DNA from: Verrucomicrobiota bacterium
GTDB taxonomy: Bacteria; Verrucomicrobiota; Verrucomicrobiia; Limisphaerales; JADJPG01
Assembly: GCA_016713365.1 (NCBI GenBank)
Contig: JADJPG010000049.1
Coordinates: 1 to 52,676, forward strand
DNA length: 52,676 nucleotides
Direction: 5' to 3'
Shown here piece after piece: positions 1-7,915 of the stretch; within the stretch, counting starts at the first letter, position 1; each line of letters begins with the position of its first letter. Under the pieces are notes generated by a model. It was not told where the DNA came from, did not search any database, and was given only the letters and a program-made list of their open reading frames with translations. Made by a program: the position numbers and the translations under genes.

Positions 1-864
1 AAGGGTGCCGAGGTGAATCGCAAGACCAGTTCCGGCTCCACTGCTTTGCACTTTGCGAGCTCCACCAATGTCGCCCGGCTCTTGCTGGAGCGTGGGGCGG
101 AGATCAACGTTCAGAACAGCGAAGGTCAAAGCCCGTTTCATGGGAGCGCCTCGTCCGGGAATCTGGAGCTGATGGAACTGCTGTTGGAGAACAAGGCAGA
201 CGCGAACCTGAAGAACAAGAATGGCCTGACTCCTCTGGACCTCGCTGCCATCGAGGGCAGAGCCGGCATGATCGCGCCTCTAATTAAGGGCGGCGCGGAC
301 CCAAACAACCGCGAGGGTCGCACTTCCTCTCCGCTGCATCATGCCATTCGGAAGGAATCCAATTCGCGAACGGGATCGTCGGACTACCCGGCAACTCTCG
401 CGGCTCTGCTCGCGGGTGGCGCGAACCCGAATATGCCCAACCGGGATGGTTCGACACCACTCTACCACGCCGCAAGCCAGGGCCTTGATCAAATGGTTGA
501 GATACTTTTTAAAGGCACGCGGACCCGAACCCGCAAAACTAACGGTATGGACCGATTCCACTTGGCTCTTAAGTGGGCAAGGAACGGATGCTGGAAACGC
601 TGCTGTCGCACGGTGCGGACCCAGGTGCGTACGGTGGCGGCGGCGAAATACCCTTGGAGAGCGCTGCGGTGTCAGGTTCGAAAGAGACAGTCGCTTTGTT
701 GCTCAAGTACAAGGCGGACCCAAATGGCAAGACTCGTCAGGGCCGAACTCCGCTTCACGCGGCAGTCTCGCAGAACAGGCACGAGATCGTGGACTTGCTG
801 CTCGCGGCCAAAGCGAATCCCAACGCCACGGATGCGCAGGGGCTTTCGCCTCTGGATTACCTGA
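1..864 (+). CDS. Ankyrin-repeat protein, N-terminal part (5' end outside window, frameshifted)
   Basis: The frame is open from base 1, so the gene begins upstream of the window. It encodes tandem ankyrin repeats of about 33 residues with typical LLLERGAEIN, GLTPLDLAA and GSTPLYHAASQG signatures. Ankyrin coding quality is lost at about 505-585, and the remaining codons to 864 are out of frame. In that stretch the repeat pattern jumps between two frames: a HADPNPQN-like piece, then NGMDRFHLALKW, then GKERMLETLLSHGADP. This implies about three indels. Continuation is in the next entry. Ankyrin stacks bind protein partners; the partner here is unknown. Family assignment is firm, and whether the gene is intact in the organism is not known. 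Confidence 0.75.
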   Translation, partial: KGAEVNRKTSSGSTALHFASSTNVARLLLERGAEINVQNSEGQSPFHGSASSGNLELMELLLENKADANLKNKNGLTPLDLAAIEGRAGMIAPLIKGGADPNNREGRTSSPLHHAIRKESNSRTGSSDYPATLAALLAGGANPNMPNRDGSTPLYHAASQGLDQMVEILFKGTRTRTRKTNGMDRFHLALKWARNGCWKRCCRTVRTQVRTVAAAKYPWRALRCQVRKRQSLCCSSTRRTQMARLVRAELRFTRQSRRTGTRSWTCCSRPKRIPTPRMRRGFRLWIT

Positions 865-1706
865 AGTCGGGCAGTCGCGTTCCTCAGACTGGAATCGGGT
901 TTCTACAACCGTCTCCCGGAAATCCAAGTATTCCTGGACAAATAAGGGCACCAACGCAGCCTGCCTCTCCAAACGATCTCGCTGATCGCCTGCGCAAGGC
1001 GGGTGCGCGGGATTGGGCGCCGCGTCCGGGACTAATCACTGTCACCCGGCGGAGCACGGGCGCGAGCATGGTGGTGTTTACCAAGGGCACAAACGTCTGG
1101 AATCGTCACTCGTTGCTCGAGGTAATGAGTTTCACATTCTTTGGATCAAGCTCCAGTTTTCCGTTCCCGGATTTCTCAAAGCTAAAGGTCACGCGCCTCG
1201 ATCCAGCTAAGGGCAGCGTGCGGGAATTTACCATCGATCTCCCGGCTGCACTGGCAAAGGACGGCTGCTCGGCGGACCAATGGCTGGAGTGGGGAGATTT
1301 GATCGATATTCCCGAAGGCGAGCACAGGCTGAATGAGAGATGGGTGGGGCTTCGGCCTGAAGACCGGCAATCATTTGCCAATTGTCTTTCACGGAAGGTT
1401 TCGATCAGCGTGAAAGCAAAAACTAACTCCGTTGATCTGTTGGCCCCGAGTAACTGGGTGATGCCGGTTGGCGAGAGTTTGCCCAGTCGATATCAGGCTG
1501 CTGAGACATTCTGGCTGAACCAGACCGTGAAGCGAAGCGGCCTGCTCCTCACGTCCTCTGACTTGTCACGTGTGGCCGTGAGACGGCTCGACATTGAAAC
1601 TGGCTCTTCCCAGGAATGGACATTTGATCTCACCAAGGAGCCATCGGTCGGTAATGATCTTTGGCTGCGCGACGGCGACGTGATCGAGGTGCCGGAGAAA
1701 CAGTGA
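573..1706 (+). CDS. Ankyrin-repeat protein, C-terminal part with duplicated beta module
   Basis: This is the downstream frame of the same gene. It opens with two further ankyrin repeats (LLSHGADPGA, GRTPLHAAVSQNRHEIVDLLL), then a proline-rich linker, then about 200 residues outside the ankyrin fold. That tail holds two copies of one motif: RLDPAKGSVREFTIDL leading to WLEWGDLIDIPE, and RLDIETGSSQEWTFDL leading to WLRDGDVIEVPE. The GDxIxVPE pattern recalls beta-grasp/SLBB-like strands of export proteins, but that is only a resemblance. The ATG at 573 is an artefact of the frame break; the real gene starts before the window. No neighbour suggests a function. Confidence 0.72.
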   Translation: MGKERMLETLLSHGADPGAYGGGGEIPLESAAVSGSKETVALLLKYKADPNGKTRQGRTPLHAAVSQNRHEIVDLLLAAKANPNATDAQGLSPLDYLKSGSRVPQTGIGFLQPSPGNPSIPGQIRAPTQPASPNDLADRLRKAGARDWAPRPGLITVTRRSTGASMVVFTKGTNVWNRHSLLEVMSFTFFGSSSSFPFPDFSKLKVTRLDPAKGSVREFTIDLPAALAKDGCSADQWLEWGDLIDIPEGEHRLNERWVGLRPEDRQSFANCLSRKVSISVKAKTNSVDLLAPSNWVMPVGESLPSRYQAAETFWLNQTVKRSGLLLTSSDLSRVAVRRLDIETGSSQEWTFDLTKEPSVGNDLWLRDGDVIEVPEKQ

Positions 1707-1722
1707 GTCAGTAGTCGGTGAA

Positions 1723-1796
1723 ACAGTAACCAGTGGTGCTGCGAACGAATCGCAGACGAAGCCTGCCTACTGTCTCACAGACCTACTGATTACTGT
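1723..1796. repeat. 12-bp inverted repeat between convergent genes
   Basis: acagtaaccagt (1723-1734) and actgattactgt (1785-1796) are complementary with one mismatch and are separated by 50 bases. The pair lies at the tail-to-tail junction of the ankyrin gene and the SDR gene and overlaps the SDR stop codon. It could form a long-loop hairpin that ends transcription in both directions, or be a remnant of a dispersed repeat. There is no clear T-tract. Confidence 0.3.
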
Positions 1797-2575
1797 GTCA
1801 CTGGCCGACGATGCAGCTTGTGGATGGCGGCCTGGTCGGTGCATTTGATGACCATTTCGTCGATGCACACGTGCGCGGGACGGCTCGCGACCCAGACGAG
1901 GGTTTCGGCGATGTCTTCAGCGGTCAGGGGCTCCACGCCTTCGTAGACTTTCTTCGCGCGGGCTTCGTCGCCCTTGAAGCGGACAATGGAGAACTCGGTC
2001 TCAGCGAGTCCGGGATCGACGGTGCTCACGCGCACGCCGGTGCCGGAGAGTTCGAGGCGGAGGGCTTTGGTGATCTGAAGTTCGCCGGCCTTGGCGGCGC
2101 AGTAGGCGGAGCCGCCTTCGTAGGCGACGCGTCCGGCGATGGAGCCGATGTTGATGATCGAGCTGCCAGGGTTCTTCACCATGAGCGGCAGGCAGGCGCG
2201 GGTCATGCGAAGGACGCCGAGCACGTTCGTCTGCATCATGAATTCCCAGTCCTCGTCCTTGCCGTCGGCCACGGTTTCCAGACCTTTCGCGCCGCCGGCG
2301 TTGTTGATGAGCACGTCGAGCTTGTCGGTGTGGCGACGCGCGAAATCGGCGAAGGCATTCACGCTCGTGGTGCTGGCGACATCGAGTGCGGCGAATTGCG
2401 CGTCCGGTGCACCGAGCTTCTTGCATTCGGCGGCGACGGCTTCGAGGCGATCAATACGACGGGCGCCCAGCAATAGCTTCGCGCCTTCGCGGGCAAAGGC
2501 GCGCGCGGCGGCGGCGCCGAATCCGCTGGAAGCGCCGGTGATGAGAACCCATTTGCTGGCGAGTGATGATGGCAT
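1790..2575 (-). CDS. Short-chain dehydrogenase/reductase (YdfG-like)
   Basis: A classical SDR of 261 residues. The N-terminal NAD(P)-binding glycine motif is TGASSGFG (about residues 14-21), the structural motif is NNAGG, and the catalytic pair appears as SAYCAAKAG (YxxxK) after a serine in INIGSIAG. The ARR after the second strand suggests NADP preference. Length and layout fit serine/3-hydroxy acid dehydrogenases of the YdfG type, cytosolic. The substrate cannot be read from sequence. The gene is monocistronic and convergent with the ankyrin gene. The long plus-strand frame opposite it is a shadow of the high GC content. Confidence 0.9.
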   Translation of the reverse strand: MPSSLASKWVLITGASSGFGAAAARAFAREGAKLLLGARRIDRLEAVAAECKKLGAPDAQFAALDVASTTSVNAFADFARRHTDKLDVLINNAGGAKGLETVADGKDEDWEFMMQTNVLGVLRMTRACLPLMVKNPGSSIINIGSIAGRVAYEGGSAYCAAKAGELQITKALRLELSGTGVRVSTVDPGLAETEFSIVRFKGDEARAKKVYEGVEPLTAEDIAETLVWVASRPAHVCIDEMVIKCTDQAAIHKLHRRPVTQ

Positions 2576-2780
2576 GATGCAGCAAAGATAGCGGACGATG
2601 ACGCAATCTTGGCAATCACTAAGTCAGGGCGGCGTCCGCGGTGGATCTTTCCGCGGGGAGCAACGCGGGCTCCGCCAGAGGCGAAGCAGTTCGCCCCATT
2701 CTCGAACCAGTTCGCAAAACTTCACCTGATCTTCACCCCTCGCCAGTTGTTCACAGAACGAATTCGACGACTGTGGCGGG

Positions 2781-5078
2781 ATGATTTTTTTCACCCGTTG
2801 GCAGCGTTGTATAGAAAACGGGCGTCGCGTCTGGTCGTTTGCCCTGCTGTCGGCGGCGGTTTCCAGTTTCGCGGCGGTCACGAACGATCCGTTGTGCAGC
2901 CTCACCAACATCCTGCGGGAACTGCGCCCGGATCCGGCGCAGCCCGCGAGCACCCGGCAGATGGTTGAGAAGCTGGAGGTGCTTCGGGATGCAGCGGACC
3001 CGCGAATGATTCCGTTTCTGAACGATGAGTATGCTCAGATCCTGCAATCCAGCCTGACGCGAACAACGAATTTGCAGCAGCAGATACCGATTCGATATCA
3101 GCTCGGTGTCCAGTTGCTCAATGCGGGCCGAAGCGAGACAGCGCTGAAGGAGTTCGAGGCGATGGAGAGCGCCATTGTGGCCGGCGGAGGCACGATTGAT
3201 GCGCGCAGCCGGGCGCAGGTTCGCATTCGCAAGATTCTCTCCTCCCTGCGCATGGGCGAGCAGGAGAATTGTCTGGCCAATCATAATAACCAGTCATGCC
3301 TGTTTCCCCTGGCTCCCGAGGCTGTTCATCAGCTGCCTCGTGGTTCTCGAGGCGCAATCGCCCTGCTCAACGTTCACCTGCAGGAGTTGCCCAACGATCT
3401 CTCTGCGCGATGGCTGCTCAACCTCGCGTATATGACGTTGGGTGAGTATCCAGCCCAGGTCCCCGGCCAATACCTCATTCCACCGAAGGCGTTTGCTTCG
3501 GAGTATGACCTGCCACGATTCCCGGACGTCGCATCGGAACTCGGGCTGGCGGTGGACGATCTCGCTGGCAGCTGCATCGCGGATGATTTTGATAACGACG
3601 GATTCGTGGACATCGTCGCCTCCGCATGGGGAATGCGTGGTCAACTCCGTTACTTCCGCAACGACGGTTCCGGTCGATTCATCGAGCGCACGCGTGAAGC
3701 CGGGCTCACCGGACTCGTGAGCGGGCTGAACATTCAGCAAACCGACTACAACAACGACGGGTATCTCGACATCTGGGTCCTGCGCGGCGCGTGGATGGGC
3801 AAACCCGGGCGCATTCCGAATTCGCTTCTGCGAAACAATGGCGACGGCACCGTCACCGATGTGACGGTACAGGCGGGCCTGCTGAGCTTTCACCCCACGC
3901 AAGCGTCGGTCTGGTTCGATTTCGACAGCGATGGCTGGCTGGACGTCTTCATCGGAAATGAGAGCACCGACCGGAAGGATCCCGATCTCTGCGAACTCTA
4001 TCGAAACAATCGCGATGGGACCTTCACGGAATGCGCCTCTGCGGTGGGGTTGCGGGTGGCGCGGTTTGTGAAGGGTGTTACGAGCGCGGATTACGATCAG
4101 GACGGTCGCCCCGATCTCTACCTCTCGTGCCGACGCGAGGGAGCGAACATGCTTTTCCGCAATGATGGTCCGGTCGCAGGAGCCAGCTCGAATGCCTTTG
4201 CCTGGAGGTTCAGCGAGACCAGCCGAAGCGCCGGCGTGTTTGACACCAATCTCATCAGCTTTCCCACGTGGTTTTTCGACTACGACAACGACGGCTGGGA
4301 GGACCTATTCGTGTCCGGCTACATGATCGAGAGCGTCGGCGACGTGGCAGCGGATTATCTCGGACTGCCCCACCAAGGGGCCGTTCCCCGGCTCTATCAC
4401 AATAATCGCAACGGCACCTTCTCGGACGTCACGGTCGCGAAGAAGTTGAACCGCGTCTGCCTCACGATGGGATGCAACTTCGGAGACTTGGACAACGACG
4501 GCTGGCTGGATTTCTATCTGGGTACCGGGAATCCAGACTTCACCACACTGGTTCCCAACCGAATGTTCCGGAATGCCGAGGGAAAGTTCTTTCAGGAGGT
4601 GACAACGACGACTGGAACGGGACACTTGCAGAAAGGCCACGGGGTGAGCTTCGCCGATCTGGATAACGACGGCGATCAGGACATCTACACCGTGATCGGC
4701 GGTGCCTATAGCGGCGACCACTACCGCAATTCCCTCTTTCTCAATCCGGGAAACAGCAATCGCTGGCTGAAGTTGAAACTGGAGGGCGTTCGCTCGAACC
4801 GCGCCTCCATCGGCGCCCGCATCAAAGTGCTCATCGCAACTCCGACCGGCGCGCGCGAGATTCACAAGACGGTGAACGGCGGCAGCAGCTTTGGAGCAAA
4901 TCCACTCCGGCAGGAATTTGGTCTCGGGAATGCGACTGCGGTTACCGGCGTGGAGATCACCTGGCCGGCGACCGGAGTTGTTCAAAAGATCTCAGGAATC
5001 GAGATGAACCATGCCTACAGAATTCGCGAGGGGGGACCCGAATGCGGTTCCAATGGGACATCGACGGCTCGCGTTTGA
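2781..5078 (+). CDS. FG-GAP/VCBS repeat protein with C-terminal ASPIC/UnbV domain
   Basis: A 765-residue exported protein. A short basic start and hydrophobic stretch (SFALLSAAVSSFAAV) act as a signal peptide. A helical TPR-like part of about 200 residues follows, then seven FG-GAP/VCBS blades marked by calcium-binding loops such as DFDNDGFVDI, DYNNDGYLDI, DFDSDGWLDV, DYDQDGRPDL, DYDNDGWEDL and DLDNDGWLDF. The C-terminal 90 residues are an ASPIC/UnbV domain (RASIGARIKV, then WPATGVVQKI). Such proteins are abundant in Verrucomicrobia and Planctomycetes and are thought to be extracellular beta-propellers; no enzymatic role is proven. The response regulator gene begins 45 bases downstream on the same strand. 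Confidence 0.88.
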   Translation: MIFFTRWQRCIENGRRVWSFALLSAAVSSFAAVTNDPLCSLTNILRELRPDPAQPASTRQMVEKLEVLRDAADPRMIPFLNDEYAQILQSSLTRTTNLQQQIPIRYQLGVQLLNAGRSETALKEFEAMESAIVAGGGTIDARSRAQVRIRKILSSLRMGEQENCLANHNNQSCLFPLAPEAVHQLPRGSRGAIALLNVHLQELPNDLSARWLLNLAYMTLGEYPAQVPGQYLIPPKAFASEYDLPRFPDVASELGLAVDDLAGSCIADDFDNDGFVDIVASAWGMRGQLRYFRNDGSGRFIERTREAGLTGLVSGLNIQQTDYNNDGYLDIWVLRGAWMGKPGRIPNSLLRNNGDGTVTDVTVQAGLLSFHPTQASVWFDFDSDGWLDVFIGNESTDRKDPDLCELYRNNRDGTFTECASAVGLRVARFVKGVTSADYDQDGRPDLYLSCRREGANMLFRNDGPVAGASSNAFAWRFSETSRSAGVFDTNLISFPTWFFDYDNDGWEDLFVSGYMIESVGDVAADYLGLPHQGAVPRLYHNNRNGTFSDVTVAKKLNRVCLTMGCNFGDLDNDGWLDFYLGTGNPDFTTLVPNRMFRNAEGKFFQEVTTTTGTGHLQKGHGVSFADLDNDGDQDIYTVIGGAYSGDHYRNSLFLNPGNSNRWLKLKLEGVRSNRASIGARIKVLIATPTGAREIHKTVNGGSSFGANPLRQEFGLGNATAVTGVEITWPATGVVQKISGIEMNHAYRIREGGPECGSNGTSTARV

Positions 5079-5123
5079 TCTGAGCACCAAGCAAGGACAT
5101 CAGCACATTCATCCCACTGCGCC

Positions 5124-5915
5124 ATGATTAGGAAGCCGCTTCGCATTCTAATTGTTGAGGACGAACCGCTGGCCCGTCAGCGTCTCTACACGCTCCTTCA
5201 CATGGCGCCCGGCTACAAAGTAGTCGCCAGCGCTGCGGACGGTCGACAGGCGGTTTCCCTCGTCCGGCAACATCACCCCGAAATCATGTTGCTCGACATC
5301 CAGTTACCCGGACTGAACGGCTTCGAAGTTCTCTCCTCGTTAAGGGACGACCCGACTCCACCGGCAGTCATTCTCCTCACCGCCCACGGCGACCATGCAT
5401 TGCGGGCGTTCGATGCCCAGGTGGTGGACTACCTCCTGAAACCCTTCACCCGCGAACGATTGCTCGAGGCTTTGGAGCGTGCCCGCGCTCACTGCGCGCC
5501 CGAGGACGGGATGATTACCGACCTTGAGCAAGGGGAGATTCCGCGGCGGGATCGCATCGCGGTTCGCTCCGGCACGCGCAGCATCGCTTTGCCATTCGAG
5601 GAAATTTACTACGCCATCGCGGATAACGTGCATTGCCACATCTTCGCAGCGAAGGAACGCGCGCGCATCAGCGAAAGCCTGGCTTCATTGCACACGCGAC
5701 TTCCCCAGGGATCGCTTCGCGCGCATCAGCCGCTTTGCCGTCGTGAATCTGGCGCACATCAGCGCGATGAAGCCCATTTCAAATGGCGATCAAGAATTGC
5801 TCCTCACGAATGGAACTGCCCTTACGCTCAGTCGAACCCGCCGGGCCGAAGTCGTCGCTCGATTAAAGCAATCCGCCTAATCAGGTCCCGTCCCAGAACC
5901 ATCGGACCTCAATAG
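5124..5915 (+). CDS. LytTR-family response regulator (frameshifted near its 3' end)
   Basis: Residues 1-120 are a receiver domain: acidic pair in VEDEP, phospho-acceptor Asp58 in MLLDIQLPG, conserved Thr in ILLTAHGD, and Lys in DYLLKPF. A LytTR DNA-binding domain follows (RIAVRSGTRSIALPFEEI, ADNVHCHIFA). At about 5705-5722 the frame breaks: LPQGSLRAHQ is out of frame, while the neighbouring frame reads RFARISRFAVVNLAHISAMK and ends at 5880 with RRAEVVARLKQSA, the expected end of LytTR. One indel restores a protein of about 252 residues. Such regulators usually pair with a LytS-type sensor kinase; none is adjacent here. Confidence 0.82.
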   Translation: MIRKPLRILIVEDEPLARQRLYTLLHMAPGYKVVASAADGRQAVSLVRQHHPEIMLLDIQLPGLNGFEVLSSLRDDPTPPAVILLTAHGDHALRAFDAQVVDYLLKPFTRERLLEALERARAHCAPEDGMITDLEQGEIPRRDRIAVRSGTRSIALPFEEIYYAIADNVHCHIFAAKERARISESLASLHTRLPQGSLRAHQPLCRRESGAHQRDEAHFKWRSRIAPHEWNCPYAQSNPPGRSRRSIKAIRLIRSRPRTIGPQ

Positions 5916-6370
5916 ACTCCGGGAATCAAACGCCGGACACGCTGCGCGTACTGGTGGTAATCCGTGTAGCGATCGCGGAGGAATCGTTCTTCGACGCGGG
6001 ATTTTTGATCCAGCACCAGCGCCAACCCGCCGGCCAGCGCAAGCGTCACGGTGCTGAACCAAGCCAATGCCCAGCCGAACGACAGGAAGATCAGGCTGCT
6101 GTAGAGGGGATGTCGCACCACTGCGTATACGCCAGTTTGCACGAGCTCATGTTCGGCGACCGGTTCGGGAAACGGCGTGCGGTTGCGACCCAGCGTGCGG
6201 ACACCAGTGATGCCGAAGATCGCGCCCACTGCGAAGAGGGCGATTCCAAGGACTCGCCACGGCGACGCCCAATCTCGTGCGCCATGGATCGGACCAACCA
6301 CCACCACGGCCAGCGTCAGCACATTTTGAACGACGACCCAGAGGCCGCCTTTCCGGAGAAAGGAACTCAT
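5909..6370 (-). CDS. Isoprenylcysteine carboxyl methyltransferase-like membrane protein
   Basis: The frame is open upstream to 6460, but the ATG at 6370 (MSSFLRKGG) gives the natural length of about 153 residues and removes a basic, non-hydrophobic leader. Three to four membrane segments are visible (VVQNVLTLAVVVVGPI, VLGIALFAVGAIFGITG, LIFLSFGWALAWFSTVTLAL). The conserved C-terminal signature of the ICMT/PEMT family is present: GVYAVVRHPLYSS, then EERFLRDRYTDYHQY. Bacterial members are presumed SAM-dependent methyltransferases of small or lipid substrates; the substrate is unknown. It is convergent with the response regulator and divergent from the ATPase gene. Confidence 0.82.
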   Translation of the reverse strand: MSSFLRKGGLWVVVQNVLTLAVVVVGPIHGARDWASPWRVLGIALFAVGAIFGITGVRTLGRNRTPFPEPVAEHELVQTGVYAVVRHPLYSSLIFLSFGWALAWFSTVTLALAGGLALVLDQKSRVEERFLRDRYTDYHQYAQRVRRLIPGVY

Positions 6371-6528
6371 GCGTTTCAGGCAGCGTCGCGGGAACTTTCC
6401 CGAGACGCAACGGCGAGTTGAAGCTCGGAACCGAGGAACGAGTCTCGTCTTGCGGCGCACCGCGCCAGTTACCTACGCTCGGGCTGTTCCAATTGATTGA
6501 GCCGCGACCCTCTCAAAACCCGATTCTC

Positions 6529-7179
6529 ATGAAATCCAAACGCGCTCCCCACCGCAACGGCCGTTGTCGAATCGTTCTTACGGGCGGCCCGGGCGGTGGC
6601 AAGACGACCGCGGCGGATCTGTTTCGGCGCGAAATCGGCGAACGCGTCGTCATCGTTCCCGAGGCGGCGACCCTGCTGTTCTCCGGAGGTTTTCCGCGCT
6701 CGAACCGCGAACTTGCCGTCCACGCGGCGCAGCGGGCGATTTATCACGTGCAACGGAATCTTGAGGATACGCAGGCGGCGCTTTTTCCCGGCCGGATTCT
6801 CCTGTGCGATCGCGGCACCGTCGACGGCGCGGCGTACTGGCCGGACGAGCCCCATCATTTCTTTGGGGCGGTGGGCTCGACGCTGGAGGATGAGCTCGCG
6901 CGCTACGACGCAGTAATCTTCTTTGAGACGGCCGCCGCGGGCGGACTGGGCATCGAGGGCGGCAATCCGGTGCGGAACGAAACCATCCAGCAGGCACTGG
7001 CCGTGGATCGGCGCCTGCGCACGCTGTGGTCGCGGCATCCGCGCTTCGTGCTGGTGCCGCACAACGCGTCGTTCTTCAAAAAAATCTCGTTTGGCCTCGC
7101 GGTCATCGACGGCATGGTGGCCGACCTCTTGTGCGATCGTGGCTCAACGACAAAACGAAGCCGGACAAAGGGAAAGTGA
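6529..7179 (+). CDS. P-loop ATP-binding protein (AAA_28/NadR-like kinase fold)
   Basis: I take the ATG at 6529 (MKSKRAPHRNG) because the frame upstream lacks any domain and runs through the divergent promoter region. The 216-residue product begins with a Walker A loop, LTGGPGGGKTT. It continues with VPEAATLLFSGG, LLCDRGTVDGAAYW (a kinase-like DRG motif) and AVIFFETA. This layout matches the AAA_28 group related to the kinase domain of NadR and to thymidylate-kinase-like proteins. It probably phosphorylates or binds a small ligand in the cytosol; the substrate is unknown. Confidence 0.8.
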   Translation: MKSKRAPHRNGRCRIVLTGGPGGGKTTAADLFRREIGERVVIVPEAATLLFSGGFPRSNRELAVHAAQRAIYHVQRNLEDTQAALFPGRILLCDRGTVDGAAYWPDEPHHFFGAVGSTLEDELARYDAVIFFETAAAGGLGIEGGNPVRNETIQQALAVDRRLRTLWSRHPRFVLVPHNASFFKKISFGLAVIDGMVADLLCDRGSTTKRSRTKGK

Positions 7180-7197
7180 CCCATTGCCCGAACCGGG

Positions 7198-7905
7198 ATG
7201 CAGCTTGTGCGCGACCCGGTTTTTGTACATTCTTCCGAAGCTGTGAAGTCCCCTTGGTTCCATTCGCCTTTGGTTAACCGCGCCTCAGCTGGCGCGCGGT
7301 GCGCGGCGTTGCTGGGCATGATTCTCGGGCTGGCAGCGACGGCGCTCGGAGCTTCGACGGCTGGCGTTCGCGCTACGAATTCCGCGGCGATTGAAGTTCA
7401 GGATTTGTCCGGCAAATCCATCAAGCCCCTGGCGGATGGCGGGCAAAAGGCCACGGTCTTGTTCTTCGTGATGCACGAATGCCCCGTGGCCAACGCATAC
7501 GCGCCGGAGATTGCCCGCATCATGACTGAATACGCCGCCAAGGGCGTGCGCAGCTACGTGGTCTATGTGGAGTCGGACTTGACCGTAGAGAAAGCCCGCG
7601 CTCATGCGCGCGACTTCGGTTTCAAATCGGACACCATTCGCGACCCGGAACATCGCCTCTCGAAAGCCGCTGGCGCGACGATTTCGCCCGAAGCGGCCGT
7701 GTTCTCACCGAAGGGCGAGGTGCTCTATCTCGGCCGCATTGACGACCGGGTGTCGGATTTCGGCCGTCGTCGCGTTGAACCAACCCGCCGTGATTTGCGT
7801 CTGACCCTGGACGCGGTGCTCGCCGGCCAGCCGGTTCCGGCGCGGACGACGAAAGCCATTGGTTGCTACATTCCGGAAGATCACTCGCTCAAAGCTGAAC
7901 ATTGA
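7198..7905 (+). CDS. Exported redoxin (peroxiredoxin-like thioredoxin fold)
   Basis: A thioredoxin-fold protein with an N-terminal signal-like stretch (ALLGMILGLAATALGAS). The start is uncertain: ATG 7198, GTG 7243 (giving a basic n-region before the hydrophobic core) or ATG 7318. The active site reads HECPVANAYAPEI, a CPVxN motif with a single cysteine rather than CxxC, as in AhpC/TSA-type redoxins found next to monooxygenase-like proteins in Planctomycetes and Verrucomicrobia. A second Cys lies near the C-terminus (IGCYIPED). Its stop codon overlaps the ribosome-binding site of the next gene, so the two are almost certainly one operon. It is likely a partner in copper or heme protein maturation or in peroxide defence. 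Confidence 0.82.
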   Translation: MQLVRDPVFVHSSEAVKSPWFHSPLVNRASAGARCAALLGMILGLAATALGASTAGVRATNSAAIEVQDLSGKSIKPLADGGQKATVLFFVMHECPVANAYAPEIARIMTEYAAKGVRSYVVYVESDLTVEKARAHARDFGFKSDTIRDPEHRLSKAAGATISPEAAVFSPKGEVLYLGRIDDRVSDFGRRRVEPTRRDLRLTLDAVLAGQPVPARTTKAIGCYIPEDHSLKAEH

Positions 7906-7909
7906 AGAG
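7904..7909 (+). promoter_or_regulatory. Ribosome-binding site deciding the start of the copper monooxygenase-like gene
   Basis: GAAGAG overlaps the TGA stop of the redoxin gene and lies six bases before the ATG at 7916. The ATG at 7910 abuts it and the one at 7859 lies inside the redoxin gene, so 7916 is the best start. The arrangement suggests translational coupling. Confidence 0.55.
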
Positions 7910-7915
7910 ATGCCC

